64,000 nt of DNA from the NCBI GenBank assembly GCA_029204225.1, contig CM055105.1, forward strand, positions 9,023,744 through 9,087,743. The letters are read 5' to 3'. Of this stretch, positions 11,563 to 22,039 are shown in pieces. The notes beneath the pieces were generated by a model that was given only the letters and a program-made list of their open reading frames with translations, searched no databases and was not told where the DNA came from. Numbering within the stretch: the stretch's first letter is position 1; each line of letters begins with the position of its first letter. This stretch comes from Diphasiastrum complanatum (Eukaryota > Streptophyta > Lycopodiopsida > Lycopodiales > Lycopodiaceae). A program made the position numbers and the translations under genes.

Positions 11563-13703
11563 ACTTCTCTTGCCTGATTGATCAAAAGCAGAGAATCGAT
11601 CATCTGCGTGCTCATCTTCTTACTATTTTCACAATAACTATGATGCAAATTACCGAGCTAGATACTTACCCCACTAGCCTTCGTTGATTTTGAAGATGCG
11701 ACATTTTCATTTTAATCTAATCGGTGTGAGATTGGAAAGCAAAGCTGAGCAAGAGTCTATTTTAGGACAACTTTGTTTGGTTAATTGTGTTGTCTAATAA
11801 AATGAAATAATAAAATCAAAAAATCTTATCATGTCATTTCTCTTCATGTGAACTCAATAACAAGCTAGTATTTAGCAATTTTAGATTTACAAGTCCAAAA
11901 TTGTCTTCTAAAAGACAAGAAGACGAAGTTGTATCATAAGAGGTCGAAGTGTCTAGTGCTTGCACCAAACTTTGTTATTGTATATTGAAGTTCTAAATGT
12001 ATGCAATCGAGTTACTATTGTGATGTTATGTCACAAAGTTCTTGCCATAATGCTAAGTTGTTGGAATAACCACAAAAAAAACATCATGACAATCCATAAA
12101 CATTTTCTTGTAAAAGGTATGAACACCCATCAAAATTTTACTAAACTATTCTTCTACATTCTTTTAATCTTCACAAAAAGTTAAAATGTGACAATATGAC
12201 ATGGCAAGGCCCTTGTGGCACAATATCACATTGTTCTTGTTTAGGTTGTGGCCTAACACAACCTCAATGGCACTTTTGTGCATAGTCGGAAGCACACACA
12301 TTCATAAGAACTTGGCAAGTGGGCCGAACTAGTGAGGGAGCAAGAACATGGTAGTATGACTTGATTCAAAAGGGCACAAAATCGATCTTTGCAACAATCC
12401 ACAACAGAATCACATGCAACAAAAATAAGTTGTGACCTTGTAGTCTACGTGAGATGTCATATGCTTGGAACCCCTTTTTTGTAGTTTTAATTTTTCAATC
12501 AACGATGCAAGTAGACATCTATATTTTTACTTTATCTTGTAGAGTAGTGTTGCTTTCACATGCGAGTTCTCTTTGCCCATCTGTATCGCCAATCCATAGA
12601 AAAGCTAGCAAATGCTCTACTACGTGAGCTACCCAATCCGCAACGCATCTTATGCTCAATGCTCACTTCATGTTTTCTGGGCTAGGCTCTAATTAGCCTC
12701 ATGCCATAGCCGATCGCCCATCTCAAACCTGTGCATGCTCTTATGTTACAAGTCTGAAACTGCATTCCATTTTGACCCACTCATGGTTTGATGTATAGGT
12801 CTTATATCCACTCCTTATATTCCCCCACATATGTTTTGGAGAACAATCCAATTTTTTGCCACTATTTATTTGGTATGAGTTATTTCTCTTGAGTGGACGA
12901 TGTATTAGAATTTACTCCTCTGTAACCATAACCATGCTCAATATGATTGTATAATGTGATAGTTGTCACAACTTCCTCACATTGAACAAAAATTCTGAGA
13001 GTAAAAAGAAGCATATATTTGTAAAGGCATTCATATACTTTCTTGTAAGAAGGTAAAACACAAAAAGGAATTTGATAATTTTCAATCATATTTAATATTT
13101 TAATCTTGCAAAGCAACCCCTTGGTACTACGCAAAAAGTCCTCTAACATAAACCTACAATATCTCTTTAAGCTTATGTATTAGATACATAGGCAATTGTG
13201 AGAGTAGATTTTTAGCTTTACCTCGGAAACTTAATCTATTGTGATACTTTGCTAAAACATGAGATGTCATTTATAAGTGAGTTTGAGCATGAAAATGGAT
13301 TTTATTTTTATTTTTTTAATGCAATTTTTTTTATGATTTAACTAAAATGCTTATCATGAATAATGTAAAGATTCTTGTGATATATCAAGCACCTTGTTTG
13401 TTTATGAAAAGTATCCACCAGGACAACAAAAAAAAAGAAGAAATTTCAATGCTACATGGCTATTAGATCTGACATAGGCGTTGTGATCAAAATATCTACT
13501 TTCTTAAAATCAGAAAAGGTATTTAAATGTTACAAACTGAAATTGAGTTGAGGCAAGTGTGGCAAATTCTATCTAGCCATCATCATGCTAGCAACTTGGC
13601 TTCACTTGAATTTCTTCTAATAAACTGTTTTCCGAAAAGACCTAATCTTTACAATTTGACCGCTCACAACGCTTTATTCATGAAAATGCTTCACGTCAAT
13701 TAA
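11563..13703. other. Intergenic, no gene recognised
   Basis: 2.1 kb without a frame over 90 codons and without recognisable motifs. It lies downstream of the dioxygenase stop codon at 13704 and may hold its 3' UTR and terminator region. An AT-rich tract with AATAAA-like hexamers precedes 13700 on the minus strand, but no single polyadenylation site can be chosen. Confidence 0.45.
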
Positions 13704-14449
13704 TCACAGAGTTATTGATGGCAAATGACTGAATAAGACGTTTTCCCAAAACGCGGGAAAGATCTTGTGATCCATTCCCGGAAAGTAAAACGTGACGTAG
13801 GATCTCCTTGTGCTTTGGTTGTTCACAATAACTCTGTGCTGGGCACTTTTGTATCTCCCATTTGTAATGATCTACAATTCAAAAAAATATAGGAGCATCA
13901 CTCATATAGCAATGTAGGTTTGCCGACTACATATGAGCTAAAACTTTTGAAACAGTCTCATTTCTCCATGGAGCGTGAAGGGAGGTACACTAAAACAGCA
14001 ATATTTGCGTGTTGCACTAACCTCAATTTGATCTGCTAGATTGACGACGAATGCATTCGGATAAGGTGGCACCAGCTCCCATGTATCGTTTTCGTCAGCC
14101 ACTTGTAATCCCTCGCTCTCTTGCATCAGAATGCTAATGCCTGCAATGTCGGAGTGTGCATGGAGGCCAAAAGTTTTTCCTGGCTCTGGGCAGGGAGGAT
14201 AACACTGGAATGCTATTTGCTGCTGTATCTCCGGATCCCCCATAGCCTCCATCAGGTACGTGGGTTTCAGCCCGAGATTCTCAGAGATGACAGCTAGCAA
14301 CCTATGAGTTAGATCCAGCACTGCTGCTGTGTACTTTTCCACAGTCTCTCTGAAATCAGCTGGCTGTTGTGGCCAGAGTTGGTACTCCCTTTCGGACAGT
14401 GGGAGAGTTTGACTGAGCACACTTTCACGCCAGTGTTGAGGCTCAGAAT
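13704..14449 (-). pseudogene. 2-oxoglutarate/Fe(II)-dependent dioxygenase, last two exons (5' end missing)
   Basis: DOXC-type plant dioxygenases oxidise small metabolites using Fe(II), 2-oxoglutarate and O2, usually in the cytosol. The middle exon is 14022-14449. Its acceptor reads TTACAG, and it encodes HWRESVLSQTLPLS, YQLWPQQPADFRE, CYPPCPEP and GLHAHSDI, where H and D are the first two iron ligands. The donor is GAG|GTTAGT. After a 150-bp intron the last exon, 13704-13871, starts after TGTAG and continues in phase with IITNGRYKSAQHRV (third iron ligand His) and TRRSYVTFYFPG (R-x-S, 2-oxoglutarate binding). It ends at TGA 13704-13706. All catalytic residues are present. The first exon, with the DIOX_N region, is not found upstream to 15900, so the gene is 5'-truncated or its first exon lies far away. 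Substrate cannot be told. Confidence 0.85.
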
Positions 14450-14830
14450 CTGTAAGGACCATACTTACTATTGTTGACTGATCAAAATCGTAGACTGGAT
14501 AGATGACTGGCGTTGTGCAGTGAGTGAGTACTGAAGCTTGCCGGGTGACAGGTGTGTTGTGTTTAGTCCTTTTAAATAAACAAAACTTGACAGGCCGGCT
14601 ATGTTGTGCACTAATAGACACGACACATCCTGCCTGTCGCTTGTTTATGGTTTTATCTTACTACTTGCCAAGAAGATAACGTGATAGCAGCACTTTCAAG
14701 TTTCTGCCAAGTTCCAACAAGAAGTAAGACAAAAGGCATTGACTTCACGTTATTAGCAGGCCTGCTGATAACGGGCTTAAAACGGACTTTTTAAATGCCC
14801 TAGTCTTTCAAGCCCTGCATAACAACTTGG

Positions 14831-15540
14831 TTATATCGCCTTTTGCTGGAAAGTGTTGTTCTTCATTGAGCTGACATGAAGTAGTCGCTTCAAAGCGTCA
14901 TTCTTATTCGAACTTGCTTCTTCCTTCAGTTCTTCTCTCAGGCTAACCTTCTCCAAACCGTCATCTGATGAGAGTAGAGGACTCACATTCTCAATTGTCC
15001 GCGTAATTTCAGGACGTGTGTTACTCATCGCTGCATGTTCATGGCCTACATCCTGCTCGTGTAGCTGCTGATCTTTAGGCTTTGGTGAAGAGGCGTGATG
15101 ACAATTTCAGGTGTCTGAGTGACATTTAAAGTTGTGCCCTCCACCTTTGCACCATGCTCCAAATCTGTTGGGTTCCGTTCCTCTTCTTCCTTCGGTTCTT
15201 CTCTCAGGCCAAACCCTCATCTGATAAGAGTAAAGGACTCAAATTCTCAATTGTACTCGTAGTTTCAGGAGGTGTGTTACTCATCATTGCATGTTCATCG
15301 CCTACATGCTGCTCCTGTAGCTGCTCTTCTTTACGTTTTGGTGATTTCAGGAGGTGTGTTACTCATCGTTGCATGTTCATCACCTATATGCTGCTCCTCT
15401 AGCTACTGTTCTTTACACTTTGGTGAAGAAGGAGGTGTGTTACTCATCGTTGCATGTTCATCACCTATATGCTGCTCCTCTAGCTACTGTTCTTTACACT
15501 TTGGTGAAGAAGGCATGATGACAACACTAGTTGTCTGAGT
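14831..15540 (-). pseudogene. Acidic repeat-containing reading frame, function unknown
   Basis: From 15028 the minus strand encodes MSNTRPEITRTIENVSPLL and then a Glu/Lys/Ser-rich tail (EELKEEASSNKNDALKRLL) ending at 14831. Upstream the same frame style repeats a 27-residue unit (…SPK.K.QQL.EQ..G.EHA.MSNT.PE) that corresponds to the DNA repeat at 15011-15512. In the two outer copies a TAG replaces one Gln codon. The composition suggests a disordered protein segment. It could be an exon of an unidentified minus-strand gene or an N-terminal part of the dioxygenase locus; I cannot connect it by splice sites. Confidence 0.4.
15011..15512 (-). repeat. Tandem repeat, about 81-bp unit, four copies
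   Basis: Units begin at about 15013, 15269, 15351 and 15432. They share GTGTGTTACTCATC, GCATGTTCAT, CTGCTC and CTTTGGTGA. The last two copies are virtually identical over 80 bp, so the final duplication is recent. 81 bp is 27 codons, so the expansion preserves frame. Confidence 0.88.
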
Positions 15541-15620
15541 AACCTATACGCTCTTCACCTCTACTCTCTACGATACGCAGGTACGCTCTACGAATACCCA
15601 GGCCCTACTGATAACGTAGT

Positions 15621-15650
15621 AGATAACGGGCCCTGCGCGTCCCGTTATCT
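15621..15650. other. Perfect 10-bp inverted repeat (hairpin)
   Basis: AGATAACGGG at 15621-15630 is mirrored by CCCGTTATCT at 15641-15650 around a 10-bp GC-rich loop. The core TGATAACGGGC also occurs alone near 14765. Function unknown; it could be a transposon end or cruciform. Confidence 0.6.
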
Positions 15651-15896
15651 TACGTTAAACACACACACATTTGATAGTAATCATCACAAAAGTTGGCATG
15701 ATATTCCATAATTTATGGGTGCAAATTTCAAGACACTCACCAGATGACACGTAGCAGTTATTATTCTAAAATATAATTAAAAAAGTATTTTATGGATTTC
15801 CACCAGATCCTAGAATTTATGGATGCAAAATTCGAGGCTGACATGACCTTAAACATACCCAATCATGATTGCAAATTTTAATGAAGGACATTAATG

Positions 15897-15934
15897 ATTG
15901 GCTACGCGTCCCATCCCCTAAATCTTATATAAAT
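15897..15934 (+). promoter_or_regulatory. Putative promoter of the H3-like locus (reverse CCAAT, TATA box)
   Basis: ATTGG (reverse CCAAT) lies at 15897-15901 and TATATAAAT at 15926-15934. The spacing is that of a plant RNA polymerase II core promoter. A start site is expected about 30 bp downstream, in the pyrimidine-rich CTCGTTCGCTCGCTC tract near 15968. ATG of the H3-like frame follows at 16253, giving a leader of about 290 nt. Confidence 0.5.
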
Positions 15935-15992
15935 GCCCATTTCGGTCATTAAAAATTTTATGACCTCCTCGTTCGCTCGCTCACTCGCTCCT

Positions 15993-16252
15993 AATATTGA
16001 TTCAATGCACATTCAGCTATCTCCATTACTCTCATCATCTACTTTGCGCGTTCAATCGATACTCCACCCTAAATCAATCAGTCTCTCATTTCGATATTGA
16101 TTCAGCGCATGCACTTATCTCTCCTGCACTGCCATAAGTCTTTCTACTTGTTAAATTGATACTCCACGGATGACTCATTGTCGATATCGATTCAGCGTGC
16201 ATTACTTGTCTCCTTCTTTGTTGTAAAGCATTCTTGGATGTTCAATCGATAC
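15993..16252 (+). repeat. Three degenerate tandem repeats in the leader
   Basis: Three units of roughly 75-105 bp start at about 15993, 16099 and 16183. Each runs from AT(T/C)GATTCA.(C/T)G through a CTTATCTCTCC-like block to (T/A)(T/A)TCGATAC. The last unit ends at the ATG at 16253. They precede the H3-like start codon and contain no long frame. Confidence 0.6.
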
Positions 16253-16700
16253 ATGGCGCGAACAAAACAGAATGCAAGGCTCAGCTCAGGTGGAGTGCCT
16301 TTACACACTGTAGCTGAACCAGAAAGACCACCACCACCTGCACCTCCTCCACCACCACCACCACCATCTGGTACTCGACCTTCATCACATAGACATACAT
16401 AGATAGCAAGCAACACCAAGGAGAGTGGGTCAGCCCAGAGACCCAACATGGCTGAAAGATATCAGGAAGCTTCAGAAAACGATGAACCTTCTGATCCCAA
16501 AGACTCACATGCAAAGATGCATTAAGTAGGTGACCAGGGAGATTTCAGTAGATGTGAGGTGGGGTGTGACTTTAGTTGAAGCATTGCACAACGCTTATGA
16601 GGATTTTCAAATAGAATTCTTTTCATATTGTGTGGTCACTATTGTACATGCAAAAAGGGTAACAATAATGCCCAAAGATTTTTTGTTGATTTCTCATATT
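16253..16700 (+). pseudogene. Histone H3-like (probably CENH3-like) sequence, decayed
   Basis: ATG at 16253 opens MARTKQNARLSSGG. Ten of the first 13 residues after Met match the H3 tail (ARTKQTARKSTGG). A proline-rich spacer follows to a stop at 16400. In a second frame, 16407-16700 reads DIRKLQKTMNLLIPK, VTREISVDV and then a 12-residue block HAKRVTIMPKDF (16647-16682). These match, in order, the alpha-N, alpha-1 and C-terminal parts of the H3 histone fold. 'LLIP', 'VTREIS', the Trp after 'DVR' and KDF rather than KDI are more like centromeric H3 than canonical H3; so is a long Pro-rich tail. A frameshift (about 16400-16449) and TAG at 16527 break it. No intron is seen inside, whereas plant CENH3 genes normally have several. 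It is either a processed CENH3 copy or the N-terminal part of a larger protein continuing into the Ser/Lys-rich region. Confidence 0.72.
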
Positions 16701-16729
16701 ATGATACGTTTGTCCAAAATCTCCATCCA

Positions 16730-17290
16730 ACACCTTCTGCTCCACGAGTTGCTGCCACCACATCAAGGAGGAAGAGGAAACAGATTCAACCAAAGAGACT
16801 ACCAGCAACTATCAACATGTTGCTATCAAAATGAGAAGATCCTCATACCCTCCAAAGAAAGTGAGGGCTAATCTAAAGCTAGTGGACCCTTATTCTTCCT
16901 CTTCCTCTTCCAAATCCTCTTCACATATTTCAATTTCTAAATCTCTCTCCAAGACATGAAAAAATCTTCTTCCATATCTCCTCCCAAAACACTGAAATTT
17001 CCTTTCATATCTCCCTCCAAGACACAGAAATGTCCTTCTAAATCTTCTCAAAAATCAGCATCAAAATCTCCATCCAATTTCTCGTCCAATTCAATATCAA
17101 AAGCTCCTCCAGATCAGTTTCTAGATGTCCTCCCAAATCAGGTTCTAGATCTCCTTCCAAATCCCTTTTCAAATCTCCTTCTCAGTTAGTTTCTAAATCT
17201 CACAAATCTCCTCCCAAATCTACCAAATCTCCTCTCAAATCTATTGAACAGTCTACACACTCTCTTCTCCACCTCGTCCTAATGGTGGAG
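16730..17290 (+). pseudogene. Ser-Pro-Lys-rich disordered segment linking H3-like and Ulp1-like parts
   Basis: In changing frames the plus strand encodes a basic stretch (TSRRKRKQIQPKRLP), a Ser run, then many S-P-x-K and K-S-P units (SPSKTQKCPSKSSQKSASK; later SPSKSLFKSPSQ, KSPPKSTKSPLKS). Such motifs resemble DNA-binding tails of histone H1 or CDK-site-rich linkers. The units are reflected in DNA as repeated AAATCTCCTCCCAAATCT-like blocks. At least two frameshifts occur. No intron borders are obvious, so this may be part of the same former exon as the H3-like sequence. Confidence 0.5.
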
Positions 17291-18490
17291 AATCAGATTC
17301 ATTTTTGAATGTGCAAATCAATACTTTTTTTCCGGACGATAGATTGAGTCATGTTTATTTACCTCTTCATGCCTCTCCTTCATTATCTTTTGTAGATTCT
17401 AATAAATATGATCAGTATGATCAATTACTTTCCACTTATCTACAATCTTTTGGTGTGCATTACAATTTTCAATCTCTCCTTTCAGAAATCAATCATACTC
17501 TGACTGCAATAGACACAATTGAATTAGAAAATAAAGATGAAATGTTAGAGGACGATGTTGGAGTTGGGATTATGAGGTATTTTCTGAGTATTATCACACA
17601 CCAATTTTTGTAGAATTAAAAATTTTGTCTATCCATTTTCTAAATAATATTCATTATCCCCAATTTAAAGTATTTTATATGGATAAATACGTTTCAAATA
17701 TGAGAACAAACGCACCTTTGATTATGGCGCCATATATATACAAGTAAGTAAGCTTTTATTTTCACAATTTAATTATTGTTATATTTCTTGAGATATCATA
17801 TATAGAAGTTAATCCTGACTCACATGCCAATTTGTTATTGCAGTGGATATTGGAGTTTATATGTTTTGGGATTATATGTATATAGCAATGGTATATGCAA
17901 CCTAGTGTGCATAAGAATGAATTTGATCTTGCACCCACACAAGGCTACAAAAATCCTTATACGAATATTGGTTGAAAACTTTCCTATGCCAAGTGCAACG
18001 ACATACACGAAACTAGAGTGGATAGATGCAAAGGTGATTTTCATATTTCTTTTTTCAGCTCGCATTTTAATGTTTTATATATAATTGACGCTCACGGTGC
18101 ACATTGAAGCAATATCTCATTGGTTTTCATTTTCAAATTTCTAATATTGACTGTTTTGTTTGTTTGTGCAGTCCTCCCAGCAACAAGATTGTGTTAGTTG
18201 TAATGGTATACAATCTTCAACACAAGATCATTCTTTATGTGGCTGGCTCAACAAGACTCTCTTCCCGATATATGGAAGGTCATATTTTTAGTTAGAAAAT
18301 TATTGTGAATTTATTATTGTCAGTCATGAGATCTATCTCTGAAATTAGTCTTTGTTATATTTCTAACATATGTTTCTAGTACAAGTTTTTTTATTGAATT
18401 TGTTTTTTTAATTTTCCTGCATGTCAGCCATGCGACAAGGGATCTGGCATTTTCGACATGAAGCATTAAAGATATTGGTGGAAAATTCCC
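17291..18490 (+). pseudogene. Ulp1-like (peptidase C48) cysteine protease gene remnant with introns
   Basis: C48 proteases cleave ubiquitin-like proteins such as SUMO; related domains are common in plant DNA transposons. After an acidic region (17305-17565) and a frameshift, the frame reads FVELKILSIHF, KVFYMDKYVSN, APLIMAPYIYN. A donor at 17744 (GTAAGT) and acceptor at 17843 join it in phase to GYWSLYVLGLYVY, the 'GHWSLYVLD' core. The expected catalytic His is Tyr (17848-17850), and the expected Asp in the NLDS-type block is Val. A second intron, 18034-18171, joins EWIDAK to SSQQQDCVSC, with the oxyanion Gln and a candidate catalytic Cys at 18199. A third border near 18284/18428 leads to MRQGIWHFRHEALKIL. 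Frameshifts and lost catalytic residues make it inactive. Confidence 0.6.
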
Positions 18491-18604
18491 CTTGTTGATA
18501 TTCCAGACGCTAGTCCAACAAAGGTTCTTCCATCTAGAGAAGTGGATTTATAAATCATAGAGCAAAAGAAAGATGAATAGAAAAAATGAATGGTCTCCCT
18601 TCAT

Positions 18605-19247
18605 GTGGATGCACTTGGTAGTGAACTTAAGATGCAAGATCTAGGAGTCTTTCACTACATTTTAGGCCTTGAAATTGACTTTTGGAAAGATCATGCTTTC
18701 ATAAGTCAAAGTAGATATGCACTTTTCATGCTTAAGAAATTCCAAATGGAAAATTGTAAAGGCATAGATACACTAATAGAGCACTTTCTAAAAGTTCCTA
18801 TAAAAGATGATGAAAGATCCTTCAAGGACATCACTCTTTATAGGAGTCTTATTGGCTCACTTATATGGTTAACTATGACAAGGCCTGATCTAAGCCTTAG
18901 TGTACATAAGCTAAGCCAACACATGCAAGATCTAAAGATATATCATTGGAAGTTGGCTAAAAGAATCTTGAGATATATATCTTCTACCGTAGACTATGGA
19001 TTAATCTACAAAGGAGAAGATCTAACTTTGGTTGCTTTTTCATATTTAGATTGTGCAGGAGACAGGCTGGATAGAAAATCCACGAGTTCTTACACAATTT
19101 TTCTTGGAGGAAATCTAGTTTCTTGGATATCAAAGAAGCAAGCAACTATATCCTTATCATCTTGTGAAGCTGAGTACAAATCTCTTACAACCACAACAAA
19201 GGAGGTTTTATGGATCAAAAGGCTACTCTTGGAACTAAAGTGTTATG
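18605..19247 (+). pseudogene. Copia RT/RNase H fragment, plus strand
   Basis: It begins abruptly at the end of RT (ELKMQDLGVFHYILGLEIDF) and continues without a stop through RNase H. Visible motifs are TRPDLSLSVHKLSQHM, the DRKSTSSY block and SLSSCEAEYKSLTTTTKE. It stops at LLLELKCY where a minus-strand LTR begins at 19248. In copia D the protein carries on at this point, so the LTR element inserted here. Upstream sequence, including gag and integrase, is absent. Family close to copia A/D. Confidence 0.85.
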
Positions 19248-19897
19248 TGTGAAAGATTTCAGATCCTTAAGATCCAATCTACTTGAATGATCTTTGGTTA
19301 GAAAGAGAAATACACTACCAATCTCACCAATGTAAAAAAATCAGCATCTACACACAATTTGAGATGCAAACACTAATAGAACTTGATCAAACTTGAATGA
19401 AATGATTATGTACTGTTGCTTTCCGTACAAAACCAGCAAGCTATTGTATTTCACATGTGTGGATCAAAAAATAGCAAATATAGATCTTTCTACACATAGA
19501 ATTGCAAGCAATCAACAAGATAATGCACCAATGGATAGTAGAACCCAAGAGAACCATGTATAAGCATGAAATGAGATAGAGAAGAGAGAAGATGACTCTA
19601 TATACGAGTTACATCATTTTATAGCAGGTCCAAACCCTATTTGGCCACCTGGCTTTCCCACCAAAATGCTAACCCTACTAATTTTGGGTCTAGATTCAAT
19701 GTACCCAACTTATTCAAATTGAATCTACTCAAACTCGCATTCTACCTTTCCCAAACTTTCAAAAAGTGTTTATTCAAACTAAATCTAGACTAATGAACTT
19801 TGAAAAGTCAACCTCTAAGTCTAAAACAAGTTTTGGCCTCGAAATGCCAAATATGAAAATATTGCAAAATGTGATGAAACTAGTTGAATCTTTCACA
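19248..19897 (-). repeat. Copia F LTR (3' LTR of a minus-strand element)
   Basis: 650 bp, starting TGTGAAAGAT and ending ATCTTTCACA, so the terminal inverted repeat is at least 10 bp. On its right it is followed by a purine-rich tract on the minus strand (19898-19906) and then by the end of RNase H. Another partial copy of this LTR is at 43610-44053. Confidence 0.85.
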
Positions 19898-20990
19898 CTC
19901 CCTCTTCAACTTGTTTTAGCATAGACTTTGATAATACTCCAAGTGAAGTCCTATGCTTCATGAACATGTCTTTTCCCAGTGCTTTGGTGAAGATATCAGC
20001 TACACATTTCCTTGAAGACACATGTTCAAGCTCCACCTCCTTTGCAATGACTCGCTCCCTCACAAAATGATATTGTATCTCAATATGCTTGCTCCTAGCA
20101 TGAAAGATAGAATTGGATGCCATTCTTTGGGCTGATTGATTGGCTATTCACCTCCACTATCACTTCTCAAAGCTTTCAACTTGAAAGTAAACTGCTTTTC
20201 TACATAAGCTTTGAAAGTAAGGAGAACATCATAAACCATTGCTTTAGAAGATAGCATATAGATCCAATAATATCTTATATAATCATCTACAAAAGAAACA
20301 AAACAATTTGCTCTTCCTTTGCTTTTGGTTGAAGAGAAATGAAAGTCAGAGTGCACAAGTTCAAATGGATGCTGTGTTTTGATGCTTGATCTTGGAAAAG
20401 GTCTTCTATGTGATTTTGCCAAAACACAAGCTTCACAAGGTTGAAGCTCCTTTGACAGTGACTTTGGTAGTCCAACAACTTTTCCTCCATTGACCATAGA
20501 TTGCATGGCTTTGAAATTGGGATGTCCCAATCTCTTATGCCACAGATCCTCTTGATGAACCTTGGTCTCATAAGCAATATCTAAAATGTTAGTACTCTCC
20601 ATAGAATATAATTTGTACAACTTTCCAGTTCTAGATCCTCTAGCAATAACTTCATTTTCTCTTGAGATTATATATTTGTCAACATGAAACTTGACATCCA
20701 ATCCACTATCAAACAACTGTTCTACACTAATGAGATTCTTGGTTAGTCTAGGTACATAAAGTACATCATGCAATCAGAAAGATTTTGATGATGATGCATG
20801 CAATGGAATACTACCAATTCCTTCAATTCTACACTCTACATCATTAACAGTATAGATTGATCTTTTTGCACCTAGATATGGCATGAGACTTGTGAAAGAG
20901 TTTCTAGAGCTAGACATATGGGAACTAGCCCCACTATCTATCTGCCAGATTTCTTCATTCTTGAAAGAAAAAGATGAAAATCTAGACATA
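19898..20990 (-). pseudogene. Copia F body: RNase H end joined to integrase and protease by deletion
   Basis: On the minus strand 20989-20774 holds protease (IDSGASSHMSSSR). 20773-20144 holds integrase with LWHKRLGHPN, CEACVLAKSH, HSDFHFSSTK and VDDYIRYYW up to LRSDSGGE. The sequence then jumps straight to RNase H (MASNSIFHARSKHIE to KQVEEGV, 20123-19893). The second half of integrase and all of RT are deleted. Gag and the 5' LTR are missing on the right, where unrelated A/T-rich DNA begins near 20990. Confidence 0.85.

Positions 20991-22039
<1,049 letters not shown>

Noticed and set aside
15011-15512. CRISPR-like array
   Set aside because: Repeats are contiguous units without unique spacers, and the window is nuclear plant DNA.
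15154-15538. Plus-strand Cys/Ser-rich repeat protein
   Set aside because: Reverse of the acidic repeat; the minus-strand reading has a more protein-like composition, with fewer rare clusters of Cys, so the plus frames are taken as shadows.
16253-16700. Chance match to the H3 tail only
   Set aside because: The fold motifs HAKRVTIMPKDF and QKTMNLLIP follow in the correct order and distance, which chance would not give.
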